64,000 nt of DNA from Methylomonas sp. (GTDB taxonomy: Bacteria > Pseudomonadota > Gammaproteobacteria > Methylococcales > Methylomonadaceae), in contig NZ_JALOBS010000010.1 of NCBI RefSeq assembly GCF_023228165.1, forward strand, positions 62,001 through 126,000. The letters are read 5' to 3'. Below, piece after piece: positions 43,724 through 51,937 of this stretch; position 1 is the stretch's first letter; every line of letters starts with the position of its first letter. A program made the position numbers and the translations under genes. The notes below the pieces were generated by a model, which was not told the DNA's origin, did not search any database, and worked only from the letters and a program-made list of their open reading frames with translations.

Positions 43724-45415
43724 TCAATGGACGGACCACACGGCAACTTCATGGTGTAAAGGATCGAACTGATACCAGCGCAGGCGGCGGGATGGTTCGA
43801 AGTTCATTTGCATGACTACATTATGCTCGCCGATCACGTCACCGCCGTTAACCTTGGTTGCGGGTGGGGTCATGATCAAGCCGGGTCGGTTGTCTGTCGG
43901 CATGCCGGCATTCACCCACCAATGGGCGCGGCCGAAGGTAAACCAATGTCCGGCGCCGCCGATCACTTCCGTCGATTGGAAGGTGTTTTCCCAGCCGCGT
44001 CTGCCGCCGAAATCGACATTGAAATAGGCGTGATCGAAATAATCGCCATTCAACAGTTTGATTTTTACGGTTTTGCCGCGAGTGTTCCAATATGGATAGG
44101 TTGCTTGGCTTTCGTCCAGGATGCCTTTCATCTCGCCGTAAATGGTGTTATTGAGGAAGGCTAAGGTCCAGTCGCTATCCGGATCGGCTTTGACGCCATC
44201 AGGTAATTTTGTGCGGTTATGCCATTGCTCGAAAGCCCGGTTCAGTTCCTTGATCTGTTTTTTGTTCGCCTTGCCTCTAGCCTGGATTTCCCGCAGGGTA
44301 TTCCACATCCGTTTGGCGGGCGCCAAGTCGCCGATTTTGGCGATTGCAGCCAGTTTGCTGGCTTCGTCAGCTCTCGGGTTTTGGCCGAATACCGAGGTTT
44401 CCCATTCAGGCAGCGACTTGGGGCCTACGCGTTTTCTGGCATTTTCGATAACTTGCACTCTAGGCGGATGCTGGCGCCAGCCCCAGTGGTACGACAGGTT
44501 GTAGTATTTGCCCTGCGCCATCCGCATCATATATTCGGTGCGGGTACCGTCTTCCATGGGGAAAAAGGTTTGGTCCATCAATACGTTGGGCATAGGCGGC
44601 ATGCCGGGAGGGCTTAAGGCCGGATCATCGAAATACATCACCATGGGTGCGAAGTCTTCGTGGCCGCGATTCAAGGTATCTACTTTGTAATGTATGGTCC
44701 AAGGCACATCCAATACGTCGCTAGGGTCGATCATATTGGTATCGCCTTCGATATGGCTATCGAACCAGATTTGATGCACTTCGACCATTCCGCCTATCTT
44801 GTTGCCCGCGTTATCGAAGATGGGTTGTACGCGCTTGATTTTATTCGGCCCGTTATAGTGCAATAAAGGTATGCCACTGTAATTGCGGTTCGGCACGGGG
44901 TTGCCTTCCAGAATATCGAGACCCAGCTGAACAGCCGCTTTAAAAGACATTTTGTCGTTATGACGATCATGGTCTTCATAACGACCGTAATGGTCTTCAT
45001 AATATTCGCGGTCACTTTTGCTGATTTGCTTGAGGGCCACCATCAAATCATCCGTCGGCGAGGTCTTGTCGATGGGGGTGATGACCGGATCGGGATGCAA
45101 ATTGTATGGATGCTCGGGGGTGGAGGGTAGGGTGTTGAGGATTTCAACGCCGTTACCGTCGCAGACGTTTTTGTAAACGGTCGGCAAATGGTTGCTGCCC
45201 GGCGGTTCAGCGAACGGGTCTTGAGCGGCAAAGATGGTGTTTTCGGGGGTGATGATGGTTGTGGTTTTACCGTCAGCGGAAACCGATTCCTGCGCTTGCG
45301 GCGGTCTGGGCTGCGGCATGACGCAGTCGGCAGCAGCATGAGCCGCGCCCACGCCCGACAAGGCGACGGTCACGGCGATGGCCAGGCGGCTATGATTTAG
45401 TGTGTGTTTTAACAT
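43724..45415 (-). CDS. Large secreted protein of unknown function (563 residues)
   Basis: Sec signal peptide cleaved near AHA-AA, then a 540-residue mature protein with many His, Trp and Met: HYGRYEDHDRHNDK, MVEVHQIWFDSHIEGD, MMRMAQGKYYNLSYHWGWRQHPPRVQ, GGAGHWFTFGRAHWWVNAG, YQFDPLHHEVAVW. It is not a multicopper oxidase itself (no HCH-type centre). It is encoded directly downstream of the SCO-like and multicopper oxidase genes on one transcript, so it is probably a partner or substrate of the oxidase, perhaps a metal-binding surface protein. I do not recognise the family. Confidence 0.8.
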   Translation of the reverse strand: MLKHTLNHSRLAIAVTVALSGVGAAHAAADCVMPQPRPPQAQESVSADGKTTTIITPENTIFAAQDPFAEPPGSNHLPTVYKNVCDGNGVEILNTLPSTPEHPYNLHPDPVITPIDKTSPTDDLMVALKQISKSDREYYEDHYGRYEDHDRHNDKMSFKAAVQLGLDILEGNPVPNRNYSGIPLLHYNGPNKIKRVQPIFDNAGNKIGGMVEVHQIWFDSHIEGDTNMIDPSDVLDVPWTIHYKVDTLNRGHEDFAPMVMYFDDPALSPPGMPPMPNVLMDQTFFPMEDGTRTEYMMRMAQGKYYNLSYHWGWRQHPPRVQVIENARKRVGPKSLPEWETSVFGQNPRADEASKLAAIAKIGDLAPAKRMWNTLREIQARGKANKKQIKELNRAFEQWHNRTKLPDGVKADPDSDWTLAFLNNTIYGEMKGILDESQATYPYWNTRGKTVKIKLLNGDYFDHAYFNVDFGGRRGWENTFQSTEVIGGAGHWFTFGRAHWWVNAGMPTDNRPGLIMTPPATKVNGGDVIGEHNVVMQMNFEPSRRLRWYQFDPLHHEVAVWSVH

Positions 45416-45462
45416 GATTCAACTCCATTCCTTAACTTGGCTTCGACTTGGCCGAAGTGAGA

Positions 45463-46134
45463 TTAAACATCGCGGTTGCTATTGATGTCCTTGTCGGGAC
45501 GGGTCAAAGCGATGGGGCCCGCGCGCTTCATCTCGTCGCGTGCAATTTTGCCGGGTTGCAACCAGCTCACGCGGCTAAGTGCCATGTCTGGGTCGGCATC
45601 GACAGCGAATGCACCCCAGATACCCACGCCGCCATTGCCGTAATGCACCATGCGGGTATTGATGCCGGTGTGATGGTGATGACGGGTCAAGTGTTTGGCA
45701 AAGCGATCGCTGATAGCTTGTGAATCGCCACTGGTGGGGCGAAGCAATAGCCAGCCGGCTGGCAGGTCATGCTCTTGAGCATATTTTGCAAGCCTTTCAA
45801 CGCTATCGGCTTCCGGTTTGGTGGTAATCGAATAAATGTTCACTTCCTTGCCCAACTTGTCACCCAGGCGATCCGCAACTTGCGCCATATGTTTTAGCGT
45901 AGGGAAAAGTTGTTGTGTGTCTAGGGACATAAACTGCACCATAACCACCTTGTTACTGATCAACTCGCTGTGGAATTGGTAGACCCGTCCTGCGTGCGAT
46001 GTTACAGGGACATTGGGAAATTGGTTGCCGCCGCGTCCTTGGGTGGGCGGTGGTAAAAATGCCTGCAATAACAGGTTTCTGAGTTCCAGCCTGGAAATAG
46101 AGTTGGCTGTGTACCGGGATTTTTCAGTATTCAT
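45463..46134 (-). CDS. SCO-like thioredoxin-fold protein lacking the copper-binding cysteines
   Basis: A 223-residue protein whose order of elements follows SCO1: SNKVVMVQFMSLDTQQLFPTL at the place of FxxTCxxxCP, VNIYSITTKPEADSVERLAKYAQEH for the SxDPxxDTPExLxxYA segment, and a GINTRMVHYGNG region with a His. Both Cys of the CxxxC site are missing (residues 68-78) and no other Cys is present, so copper binding in the usual way is lost. It has no signal peptide. It lies 45 bases after the multicopper oxidase gene; co-export with the Tat oxidase or a regulatory role is conceivable but unproved. Confidence 0.8.
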   Translation of the reverse strand: MNTEKSRYTANSISRLELRNLLLQAFLPPPTQGRGGNQFPNVPVTSHAGRVYQFHSELISNKVVMVQFMSLDTQQLFPTLKHMAQVADRLGDKLGKEVNIYSITTKPEADSVERLAKYAQEHDLPAGWLLLRPTSGDSQAISDRFAKHLTRHHHHTGINTRMVHYGNGGVGIWGAFAVDADPDMALSRVSWLQPGKIARDEMKRAGPIALTRPDKDINSNRDV

Positions 46135-46179
46135 AATGACCTCGGATAAATCAAATTCGGTTAGTTTTAAAAGGCGGCA

Positions 46180-47976
46180 TTAATCGCCTTGACCAGGTTC
46201 GACAATATCCCAGCGGATCATCATGGCATGGTCTTCGTGGACCACGTTGTGACAATGCATGACGTGTTTGCCGAGAAAATCGCGCCAGCGACCGAAAAAC
46301 TTCACTTCTTCGTTAGGTCCGAGCATGATCACGTCCTTACGAGCATGATTGACATCATCACGGTCTATCGGTTTGCCGTTGACTTCCAAAATTTGGAACT
46401 CCTCGAAATGGCTATGGATAGGATGCATCCAGGAGCTGCCGGCATTCCGGAAAGTCCATATTTCCGCGCTACCCTGTTCGATTTTGGCATCCGAGCGGTT
46501 GGGATCCATTAACTTGCCGTTGATGGTCCACAAGCCGTTGTCGTAATCGAATACGAACAGGCGCTCTCTGCGAACTTCCGACATATTGATAGGCGGCAAT
46601 TCGCGCATCTTTGCGGGGATACGGCTGCGATCCGGACCTTTAGCAGGCACTACATCGAATCGCATGATTAAGTCGTCGTCTTCCAGTTCCCGGCCGGTCC
46701 AGCCGGCGCCGTCTTCACGGCTTTCCATGCGGTTAGCCAGATACAGTGATTCACCTGGGCGGTATTTGGAAAAGTCGATGACGATGTCGTGGCGTAAAGC
46801 GGGGCCTATACGCATGGTTTTTGACTCGATAGGTCTCGGTAACAAATTGCCGTCTGTGGAAAGGATGATAAATTCCTGGTCGCTGCTGCGTCCGCCGTGC
46901 TTGCCTTTCTTGCCATGGTGGCCATCGTGGTCGTGATGGCCGTTATCAGGCTTGGTCAGATACAACTGATAAATGCGAGATGGTCCACCGTTTAGTACCC
47001 GGAAGCGGTATTTCCGTGCTTCCACTTTAAAATGAGGCTGAATCACCCGGTTGACGGTAAAGCGATCACCGAGTAAACCATGGGTCGTGTATAGCGCGCT
47101 GGGCAGGTCGTCGCCATTAGGTTCCGGGTTGAAGAAATCCCAAACCGGTTGGCCATTTTGATCGAACATAACGTCGTGCAGAATCAGCGGTACGTCATAT
47201 TTACCGCTCGGCAAGCGGTAGGTGCCGGGTTTGGTTTCGTCGTTGGCATCCATTTCGTCGAATAGCAGATAAAATCCGCTCAGGCCGGCATAAACGTTGG
47301 TGGCGGTAAAGTCCAATCTATGATCGTGATACCACAGGGTCGACATGATTTCCCGCTTATCGTGACCGGCTGGGAAATTGGCGTAATGATGATCCCAAAA
47401 TTCGCCAGGATTGAAATAATCTTGTGGAATACCGTCGCTCTCGGACGCTGTGTGCGCATTGTGCAAGTGAATGGTCGGGCTAGGCATCGCAAAACGAATA
47501 TTGGCGGCTCCAAGCGGAGGCAGGTTATTGATGCGGCGCAGGAAAACCGGTTCGCCATATTTGGCGTGGAACGTCATGCCGGGAGTGATGCCTTTGGGCA
47601 TATGCGGGTCGCGAAATCCCCAAGCCCAAGAGCCCTGGTTGTAAGGAAAGTCGCTATGGTATTGCCACAAAAACTCTTCTATATAATGAACGTAATATTT
47701 TTGCGGGTGAAATTCGTTATAACGTTGATGACGCTGCGGATCGGGTGCGCTGCCGCCGCCTTGCGGAGTGTTAAGGAAAGCCGGATTGATGTTTTTGGAG
47801 ATCGGCATTACGTTTAAGGGATCTTTAAACGGGGTAACCGGTGGGCTGGGTGCTGCGGTGATACTAGGAACGAATCCATCGGGAAACACCAAATCGGCAT
47901 TTGCCTTTTTAGGCGCCAGCAGCCCATAACTGGTGCCTGCTGCGCCGTATTTTAGAATATCGCGTCGAGTTGCCAT
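46180..47976 (-). CDS. Tat-exported multicopper oxidase
   Basis: A 598-residue oxidase of the CotA/CueO/bilirubin oxidase type. The N-terminus has a Tat-like TRRDILKYG followed by a short hydrophobic stretch. All four copper-binding motifs are present: HLHNAH (from residue 170), WYHDH (217-219), WMHPIHSHFEEF and HVMHCHNVVHEDHAMM near the end, so T1 and T2/T3 sites look complete. A His/Lys/Gly-rich insert (NGHHDHDGHHGKKGKHGG) in the middle could bind metal. Family members oxidise Cu(I), Mn(II) or phenolics; the substrate cannot be read here. Ribosome site GAGGATGA. Confidence 0.93.
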   Translation of the reverse strand: MATRRDILKYGAAGTSYGLLAPKKANADLVFPDGFVPSITAAPSPPVTPFKDPLNVMPISKNINPAFLNTPQGGGSAPDPQRHQRYNEFHPQKYYVHYIEEFLWQYHSDFPYNQGSWAWGFRDPHMPKGITPGMTFHAKYGEPVFLRRINNLPPLGAANIRFAMPSPTIHLHNAHTASESDGIPQDYFNPGEFWDHHYANFPAGHDKREIMSTLWYHDHRLDFTATNVYAGLSGFYLLFDEMDANDETKPGTYRLPSGKYDVPLILHDVMFDQNGQPVWDFFNPEPNGDDLPSALYTTHGLLGDRFTVNRVIQPHFKVEARKYRFRVLNGGPSRIYQLYLTKPDNGHHDHDGHHGKKGKHGGRSSDQEFIILSTDGNLLPRPIESKTMRIGPALRHDIVIDFSKYRPGESLYLANRMESREDGAGWTGRELEDDDLIMRFDVVPAKGPDRSRIPAKMRELPPINMSEVRRERLFVFDYDNGLWTINGKLMDPNRSDAKIEQGSAEIWTFRNAGSSWMHPIHSHFEEFQILEVNGKPIDRDDVNHARKDVIMLGPNEEVKFFGRWRDFLGKHVMHCHNVVHEDHAMMIRWDIVEPGQGD

Positions 47977-48380
47977 TACTTCATCCTCTTAAAGTTAACA
48001 AACCAAGCTTTGCCGTAATCGGAAAGCATTTTTGCAAGTTGTGTCGGCGGCATTGAGTGGCTGAAATTTTTTTAAGCCGTGTTTTTATAAAGCCAGATTA
48101 AGATTAAATTAAGAAGAGGGGCGTTGTATTGAGGAAAAGGTACAGTAGCTAAGGGAATCTTTTTGGGTTATTTGACCCAAAACTATGTTATTTAACTGGT
48201 TTTTTTGTTGGGCTATTTGCCGTTTTTTGGGCGGAAATCTGCTTTGATAAGCAACAAGGGAACAAGCTATATATACCTGAATTTATTGGTATATATTTGA
48301 TAGTAGTTGGTTGTTTTTTGGGTTTATGAGGGGTGTTTTCCGGCGCGCGGTTTTGATTGGACTGATGTCCTGGTTTTGTT
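47977..48380. other. Intergenic region upstream of the multicopper oxidase
   Basis: About 400 bases, T- and A-rich, without coding potential. It contains the inverted repeat listed at 48161-48182 and must hold the oxidase promoter on the minus strand. Confidence 0.5.
48161..48182. promoter_or_regulatory. Perfect inverted repeat upstream of the multicopper oxidase
   Basis: TTTTGGGT and ACCCAAAA arms, perfect over 8 bases with a 6-base spacer, about 185 bases upstream of the oxidase ATG. The size fits a dimeric regulator site, possibly for the LuxR-type protein encoded next door. It has no T-run, so a terminator is less likely. Confidence 0.4.
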
Positions 48381-49067
48381 CTAGTTTGTTTGGGAGGCAA
48401 ATCTTGCCAGCTCCAGGCGATCGCTAACTTCTAGTTTGCCGTAAATCGAGTAAATGTGATTACGTACCGTTTTTTCGCTGATTGCCAGGGTTTTAGCAAT
48501 CGAATTGGTATTGAGTCCCTTAACCACGAGTTCGACAATCTGCAGTTCGCGCTTGGATAAGACGTCAAGTTTGTTGTTGGTGTTGTCAATGGTGTTGGTG
48601 TAAGGCTGAGCCAACGGTGTTCTATCCGCTGTGTCGACAATAGACTTTAGCAGTGTACGTTCAAACCACAATTCGCCGGCTAATACTCGGTCGATGGCTT
48701 TTAGCAAGATCTCAAAATTGCGAGCCTTCAAAAAAATTCCGGAAACACCCGAGCAAATAAATTTTACTAAATCTTCCGTGCAGCAAGACGATGCAATCAA
48801 TAGAATGCAGGCATTTTGACGTTTTGATAGTAGCTGTTCTATGAAGAAAAGATTGGCTTCCGGGTTTAGGCATGGGGCAGCCAGAATGATATCGGGCTCA
48901 AGGTTGATGATCATCGACATGGCTTGATCGCAAAAGTCTCCTTGGCCAATGACCTCAAGATGTGCCTGCATATCTAATAACCTGACCAGGATGTCTCGAT
49001 AGAAAATCTGGTCATCAAGCACCATGACGGTTCGGGTGGATGGGACTGTAGCGATAGGAGTTTGCAT
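48381..49067 (-). CDS. LuxR/NarL-family response regulator with a non-canonical receiver
   Basis: A 228-residue regulator: receiver domain (about 12-130) and C-terminal LuxR helix-turn-helix (LSKRELQIVELVVKGLNTNSIAKTLAISEKTVRNHIYSIYGKL). The acidic pair (Asp18-Asp19) and the Lys of GIFLKAR are kept, but the phosphorylated Asp is replaced: EPDIILAAPCL has Ala64 where PDIILxD is usual. It is therefore probably phosphorylation-independent, and no sensor kinase is adjacent. It is encoded on the same strand directly upstream of the copper gene block, the natural candidate for its regulator. Confidence 0.88.
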   Translation of the reverse strand: MQTPIATVPSTRTVMVLDDQIFYRDILVRLLDMQAHLEVIGQGDFCDQAMSMIINLEPDIILAAPCLNPEANLFFIEQLLSKRQNACILLIASSCCTEDLVKFICSGVSGIFLKARNFEILLKAIDRVLAGELWFERTLLKSIVDTADRTPLAQPYTNTIDNTNNKLDVLSKRELQIVELVVKGLNTNSIAKTLAISEKTVRNHIYSIYGKLEVSDRLELARFASQTN

Positions 49068-50216
49068 AGGTTGGTGATCAAAAAATGAGAATAAACCTGT
49101 TGTTAGTCGGTGTTGTAGGCTATTCCTTACATCGGTTCGAAAAATAATTGCGATATTCGGCGGTTGCGTTCATTGCGCGGTTGCTCACGGTGTACATCAA
49201 GGCGTTAAGAATTCGGTTTTGGGCGAGATAATGAAGCGGTTAAAGTGTAAGGTCGGAGTGAAAATTTTTTCGGATATCGGGTCATATGTTAAACGCCATT
49301 TGATTCCCTTAATAAGTGCCATGTAAAAAGGCTTAAGTGACCATTATAGGCAGTGGTCGGCTGCGTTTGAACGTTTTTGATGGCCGAGAACTTATATCGG
49401 CAGAGTGAGGTTAAGCGTTTGTGTTAGATAGTGCGGCTGACTGACACATTAAAACGGACTTTAAAAACAGCGGTAGGATCGTGTTTCAGCACTCTCTCAC
49501 TGCCGGGTGGAAAGTCATTATTTGCCTACTTACCCACTGTTATTAGTTCTGGTTTCGTTGGACTGAACGCCAATATTTTGTTCGCCCGGTAAGTTGGATC
49601 GGTTGGCGTGCCTGCAGAGCCTTTAATTTAAGGCGACCGAAATGAATCGCCGACAAAGTAAATAATTATGGCTGTTGCCGCCGCGATGGTATTTACGTCT
49701 AAGGTTTTGGCGAATGCCGGAGCGCCACTCATAAAAGGGCACGGCCATAATATACACCACGTTATGTTGTAAAGAATAAAACCTTGCTGAACGTAACCAT
49801 TCAGTTCACTGATTGTGGCGGGGTTGTGTTTAAAATCAGTACCCATATCGGCGCTGATGTCATCAACTATGCTTATCAAATTTCGGCACCTCAATACCCT
49901 CTCCCGCTGGAGGGAGGGGAGTATTCGCAACAGAAATTGGACGTGTGATGATAAAAACCGGCTGTTGGCGCCCGCCTCATTTTTGCCGATTTTTACTGGC
50001 AGGGTGCTTGAAAAAATCTTGCGGGAAAAGGGCTGCGCTCCGGGCGGGTTGGCAGACAAAGCTTACGACCAATCCAAAACCATTCATTACCCGACTGCCG
50101 TGGTTGCCGGCTCCCGATCGAACATGTTCAGTGTTGCGGTTGTTCGATGTGCATGGCGCTCCGACAACTAGCGGGCGAGACGAGTTATCAGCGGTAGTTG
50201 GTGTTTGTTAGCCGAT
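49068..50216. other. Long gene-poor region
   Basis: About 1.15 kb. Open frames occur on both strands (for example 49628-50059 minus, 143 codons), but their composition is poor and they overlap a repeat. On the plus strand around 50050 a GLADKAYDQ stretch recalls the ADKAYD segment of IS5-type transposases, possibly a remnant. Copy B of the palindromic element lies near 49900. The upstream end should carry the LuxR-gene promoter. Confidence 0.45.
49880..49925. repeat. Dispersed intergenic element, copy B
   Basis: ATTTCGGCACC, then an imperfect palindrome around CCCTCTCCCGCTGGAGGGAGGG and a following GGAGTATT. The arrangement is the same as copy A at 35786-35830, with about two thirds of positions alike by eye. 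Confidence 0.45.
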
Positions 50217-50242
50217 AAAAAAGCCGGGTAATGCCCGGCTTT
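50217..50242 (-). terminator. Rho-independent terminator
   Basis: AAAGCCGGG/CCCGGCTTT stem with a 5-base loop. On the minus strand it is followed by a run of T, 33 bases after the stop of the His-rich protein gene. Confidence 0.8.
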
Positions 50243-50274
50243 CATTGGGTTACCACGGTTGTTAAGCTTAGGTT

Positions 50275-50646
50275 TTAATAAAAACCATTGCCCAGCCATG
50301 CGCCCGCGGCTGCCCCCACACCTGCCGCTAACGGATCGCCACGACCCATTTCGTAACCCATTGCGCTCCCGACCATACCGCCCACCAAGCCTTGCGGGGA
50401 GCGTTGGTCGTAACGGTAATAGTTGACAGGCGGCGGAGGTGGTGCGTAGTAACGCGGGCGAATCGGAACATATTCAACCACCCGTTCCGGCACATAGATG
50501 TACTTTTGCCGGTAGCGATGGTGATGGCCGTGCCGATGATGATCGTGGTGGTGACCATGATGATGGCGGCCGCCCCCGTGTGGGTCGGCCATGACGGGCA
50601 AAGAAAACAGGATTCCAAGTACCGTAAAAATCGCTAATCTGATCAT
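50275..50646 (-). CDS. Secreted His-rich protein with glycine-zipper C-terminus
   Basis: A 123-residue protein: signal peptide cleaved near VMA-DP, then a dense histidine stretch (GGGRHHHGHHHDHHRHGHHH, residues about 24-44) likely to bind Cu, Ni or Zn, a Tyr/Pro linker (YYAPPPPPVNYYRYDQ), and a glycine-zipper segment (GLVGGMVGSAMGYEMGRGDPLAAGVGAAAGAWLG) of the kind that inserts in or crosses the outer membrane. No family-specific function is known. It is a single gene with its own terminator. Confidence 0.82.
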   Translation of the reverse strand: MIRLAIFTVLGILFSLPVMADPHGGGRHHHGHHHDHHRHGHHHRYRQKYIYVPERVVEYVPIRPRYYAPPPPPVNYYRYDQRSPQGLVGGMVGSAMGYEMGRGDPLAAGVGAAAGAWLGNGFY

Positions 50647-50765
50647 AAATACTCCTAATATGCTAACTGATTCAGGCGCGACTAATTTTGGGTGGATTCG
50701 CTTAAAAAAGGCTTAATAAATCCTTTAATTATGCAGCGTTTAATAAGGAAAAAGTAATGCGGCTT

Positions 50766-51923
50766 TTATCCTCTTTTAGCATTATGGTAAGCATTCTTGA
50801 TGGCTTGAGCCAATTCGTGCACGGCCATGGCATAGTGGGTGCTCTGGTTGTATCGGGTTATGACGTAAAAGTTGGGGTAGCCGATGCGGTACTCGTCGTT
50901 ACTATTGTGCCGCAGCCATAATAGCCGCAACGGCGCGTCACAGTGACAGTTGGTATTCAGCGACAAGCCGGAATCCGTTAAGGATTTTAACGAATATAAA
51001 TGATCCAGGCCGGGTTCCAGGTTGCTGGCGGCGGCTGGTTTACCGCGTACGGACGAAACTACCGGCTGCCCTGGTTGCCAGCCATGTTGAGCAAAATAGT
51101 TGGCAACGCTGCCGATGCTGTCTACAGGATCCCACAAGTCGCGATGCCCGTCGCCGTTAAAGTCCACGGCCCATTCCAAAAAACTGCTGGGCATAAATTG
51201 TCCAAGGCCCATTGCGCCGGCAAAGGAACCGATCGGTTTGGCGGGGTCGATATGCTCGCTACGCGCCATTACCAAAAAATTTTCTAATTCGCCGCGAAAA
51301 TATTCGCCGCGCCGCCGGTAATCGAACGCTAGAGTCGTCAGCGCATCAATGACGCGGTGGCTGCCGACATAACTGCCAAAGGTGGTTTCGACAGCCATGA
51401 TGCCGAGAATATATTCGGCGGGTACCCCATATTGTCGGCTGGCACGCTGCAATGCATGTTGGTGTTTGTGCCAAAAACTAACTCCGCTGTTGATGTGCCT
51501 AGGATCCAGAAATTTCGCCCGGTAACGGGACCAGCTGCCTTTACTGGGTTGAGCCTTTAAACTGCGATCGGATTTGGCTAGATAATCCAAAGTCCATTGT
51601 TTGCGCTTAGCCTTCGAAAACAGACCGGTGAGATAGTCACGGTCAAAACCGTGTTTTTGCACCATGAAATCAATGAAACGATTCACGGCTTGATAGCCGG
51701 CGTAATCGCCCGATACAGACGCTGCCTTATAACCGCCCACGCTGACCAGTGGACGCAAGTCTGGCGTTGCCGATCTGGACTGTTGTGGAGGGTTTTGCTG
51801 AGTTGGCGAGTGAGTATTCTTGTCGGTAGCTTGCGATTTTTCCGGCTGATTCGCGCAACCGCAAAATATCAGCAGGCTCAGGCCAAGACAAAGGCGGGTT
51901 GAAAAAGTTACAGCATGTTTCAT
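50766..51923 (-). CDS. MltB-type lytic murein transglycosylase (lipoprotein)
   Basis: Cleaves peptidoglycan glycan strands to 1,6-anhydro-muropeptides. The 385-residue protein has a lipoprotein signal (LLIFCGC, lipobox Cys24), a Ser/Gln-rich linker, and the SLT_2/MltB core with catalytic Glu in GIMAVETTFGSYVG, GAMGLGQFMPSSFLEWAVDFNGDG and the ANYFAQHGW segment. The C-terminal NPNFYVITRYNQSTHYAMAVHEL matches the family. It is encoded 14 bases after pilU and could help the pilus machine through the wall, or simply be a neighbour. Confidence 0.9.
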   Translation of the reverse strand: MKHAVTFSTRLCLGLSLLIFCGCANQPEKSQATDKNTHSPTQQNPPQQSRSATPDLRPLVSVGGYKAASVSGDYAGYQAVNRFIDFMVQKHGFDRDYLTGLFSKAKRKQWTLDYLAKSDRSLKAQPSKGSWSRYRAKFLDPRHINSGVSFWHKHQHALQRASRQYGVPAEYILGIMAVETTFGSYVGSHRVIDALTTLAFDYRRRGEYFRGELENFLVMARSEHIDPAKPIGSFAGAMGLGQFMPSSFLEWAVDFNGDGHRDLWDPVDSIGSVANYFAQHGWQPGQPVVSSVRGKPAAASNLEPGLDHLYSLKSLTDSGLSLNTNCHCDAPLRLLWLRHNSNDEYRIGYPNFYVITRYNQSTHYAMAVHELAQAIKNAYHNAKRG

Positions 51924-51937
51924 AAGTATTCGGTTAT

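Noticed and set aside
43724..45415. 563-residue protein as a multicopper oxidase
   Set aside because: No HxH/HCH copper-ligand motifs of that family are present; only the neighbour at 46180-47976 has them.
49628..50059. Minus-strand open frame of 143 codons in the gap left of the His-rich protein
   Set aside because: Composition is not protein-like, there is no ribosome site, and it runs across the palindromic element at 49880-49925.
49940..50170. Plus-strand GLADKAYDQ stretch resembling part of an IS5-type transposase
   Set aside because: Only a few residues match, with no catalytic residues or terminal inverted repeats found; too little to call an insertion sequence.
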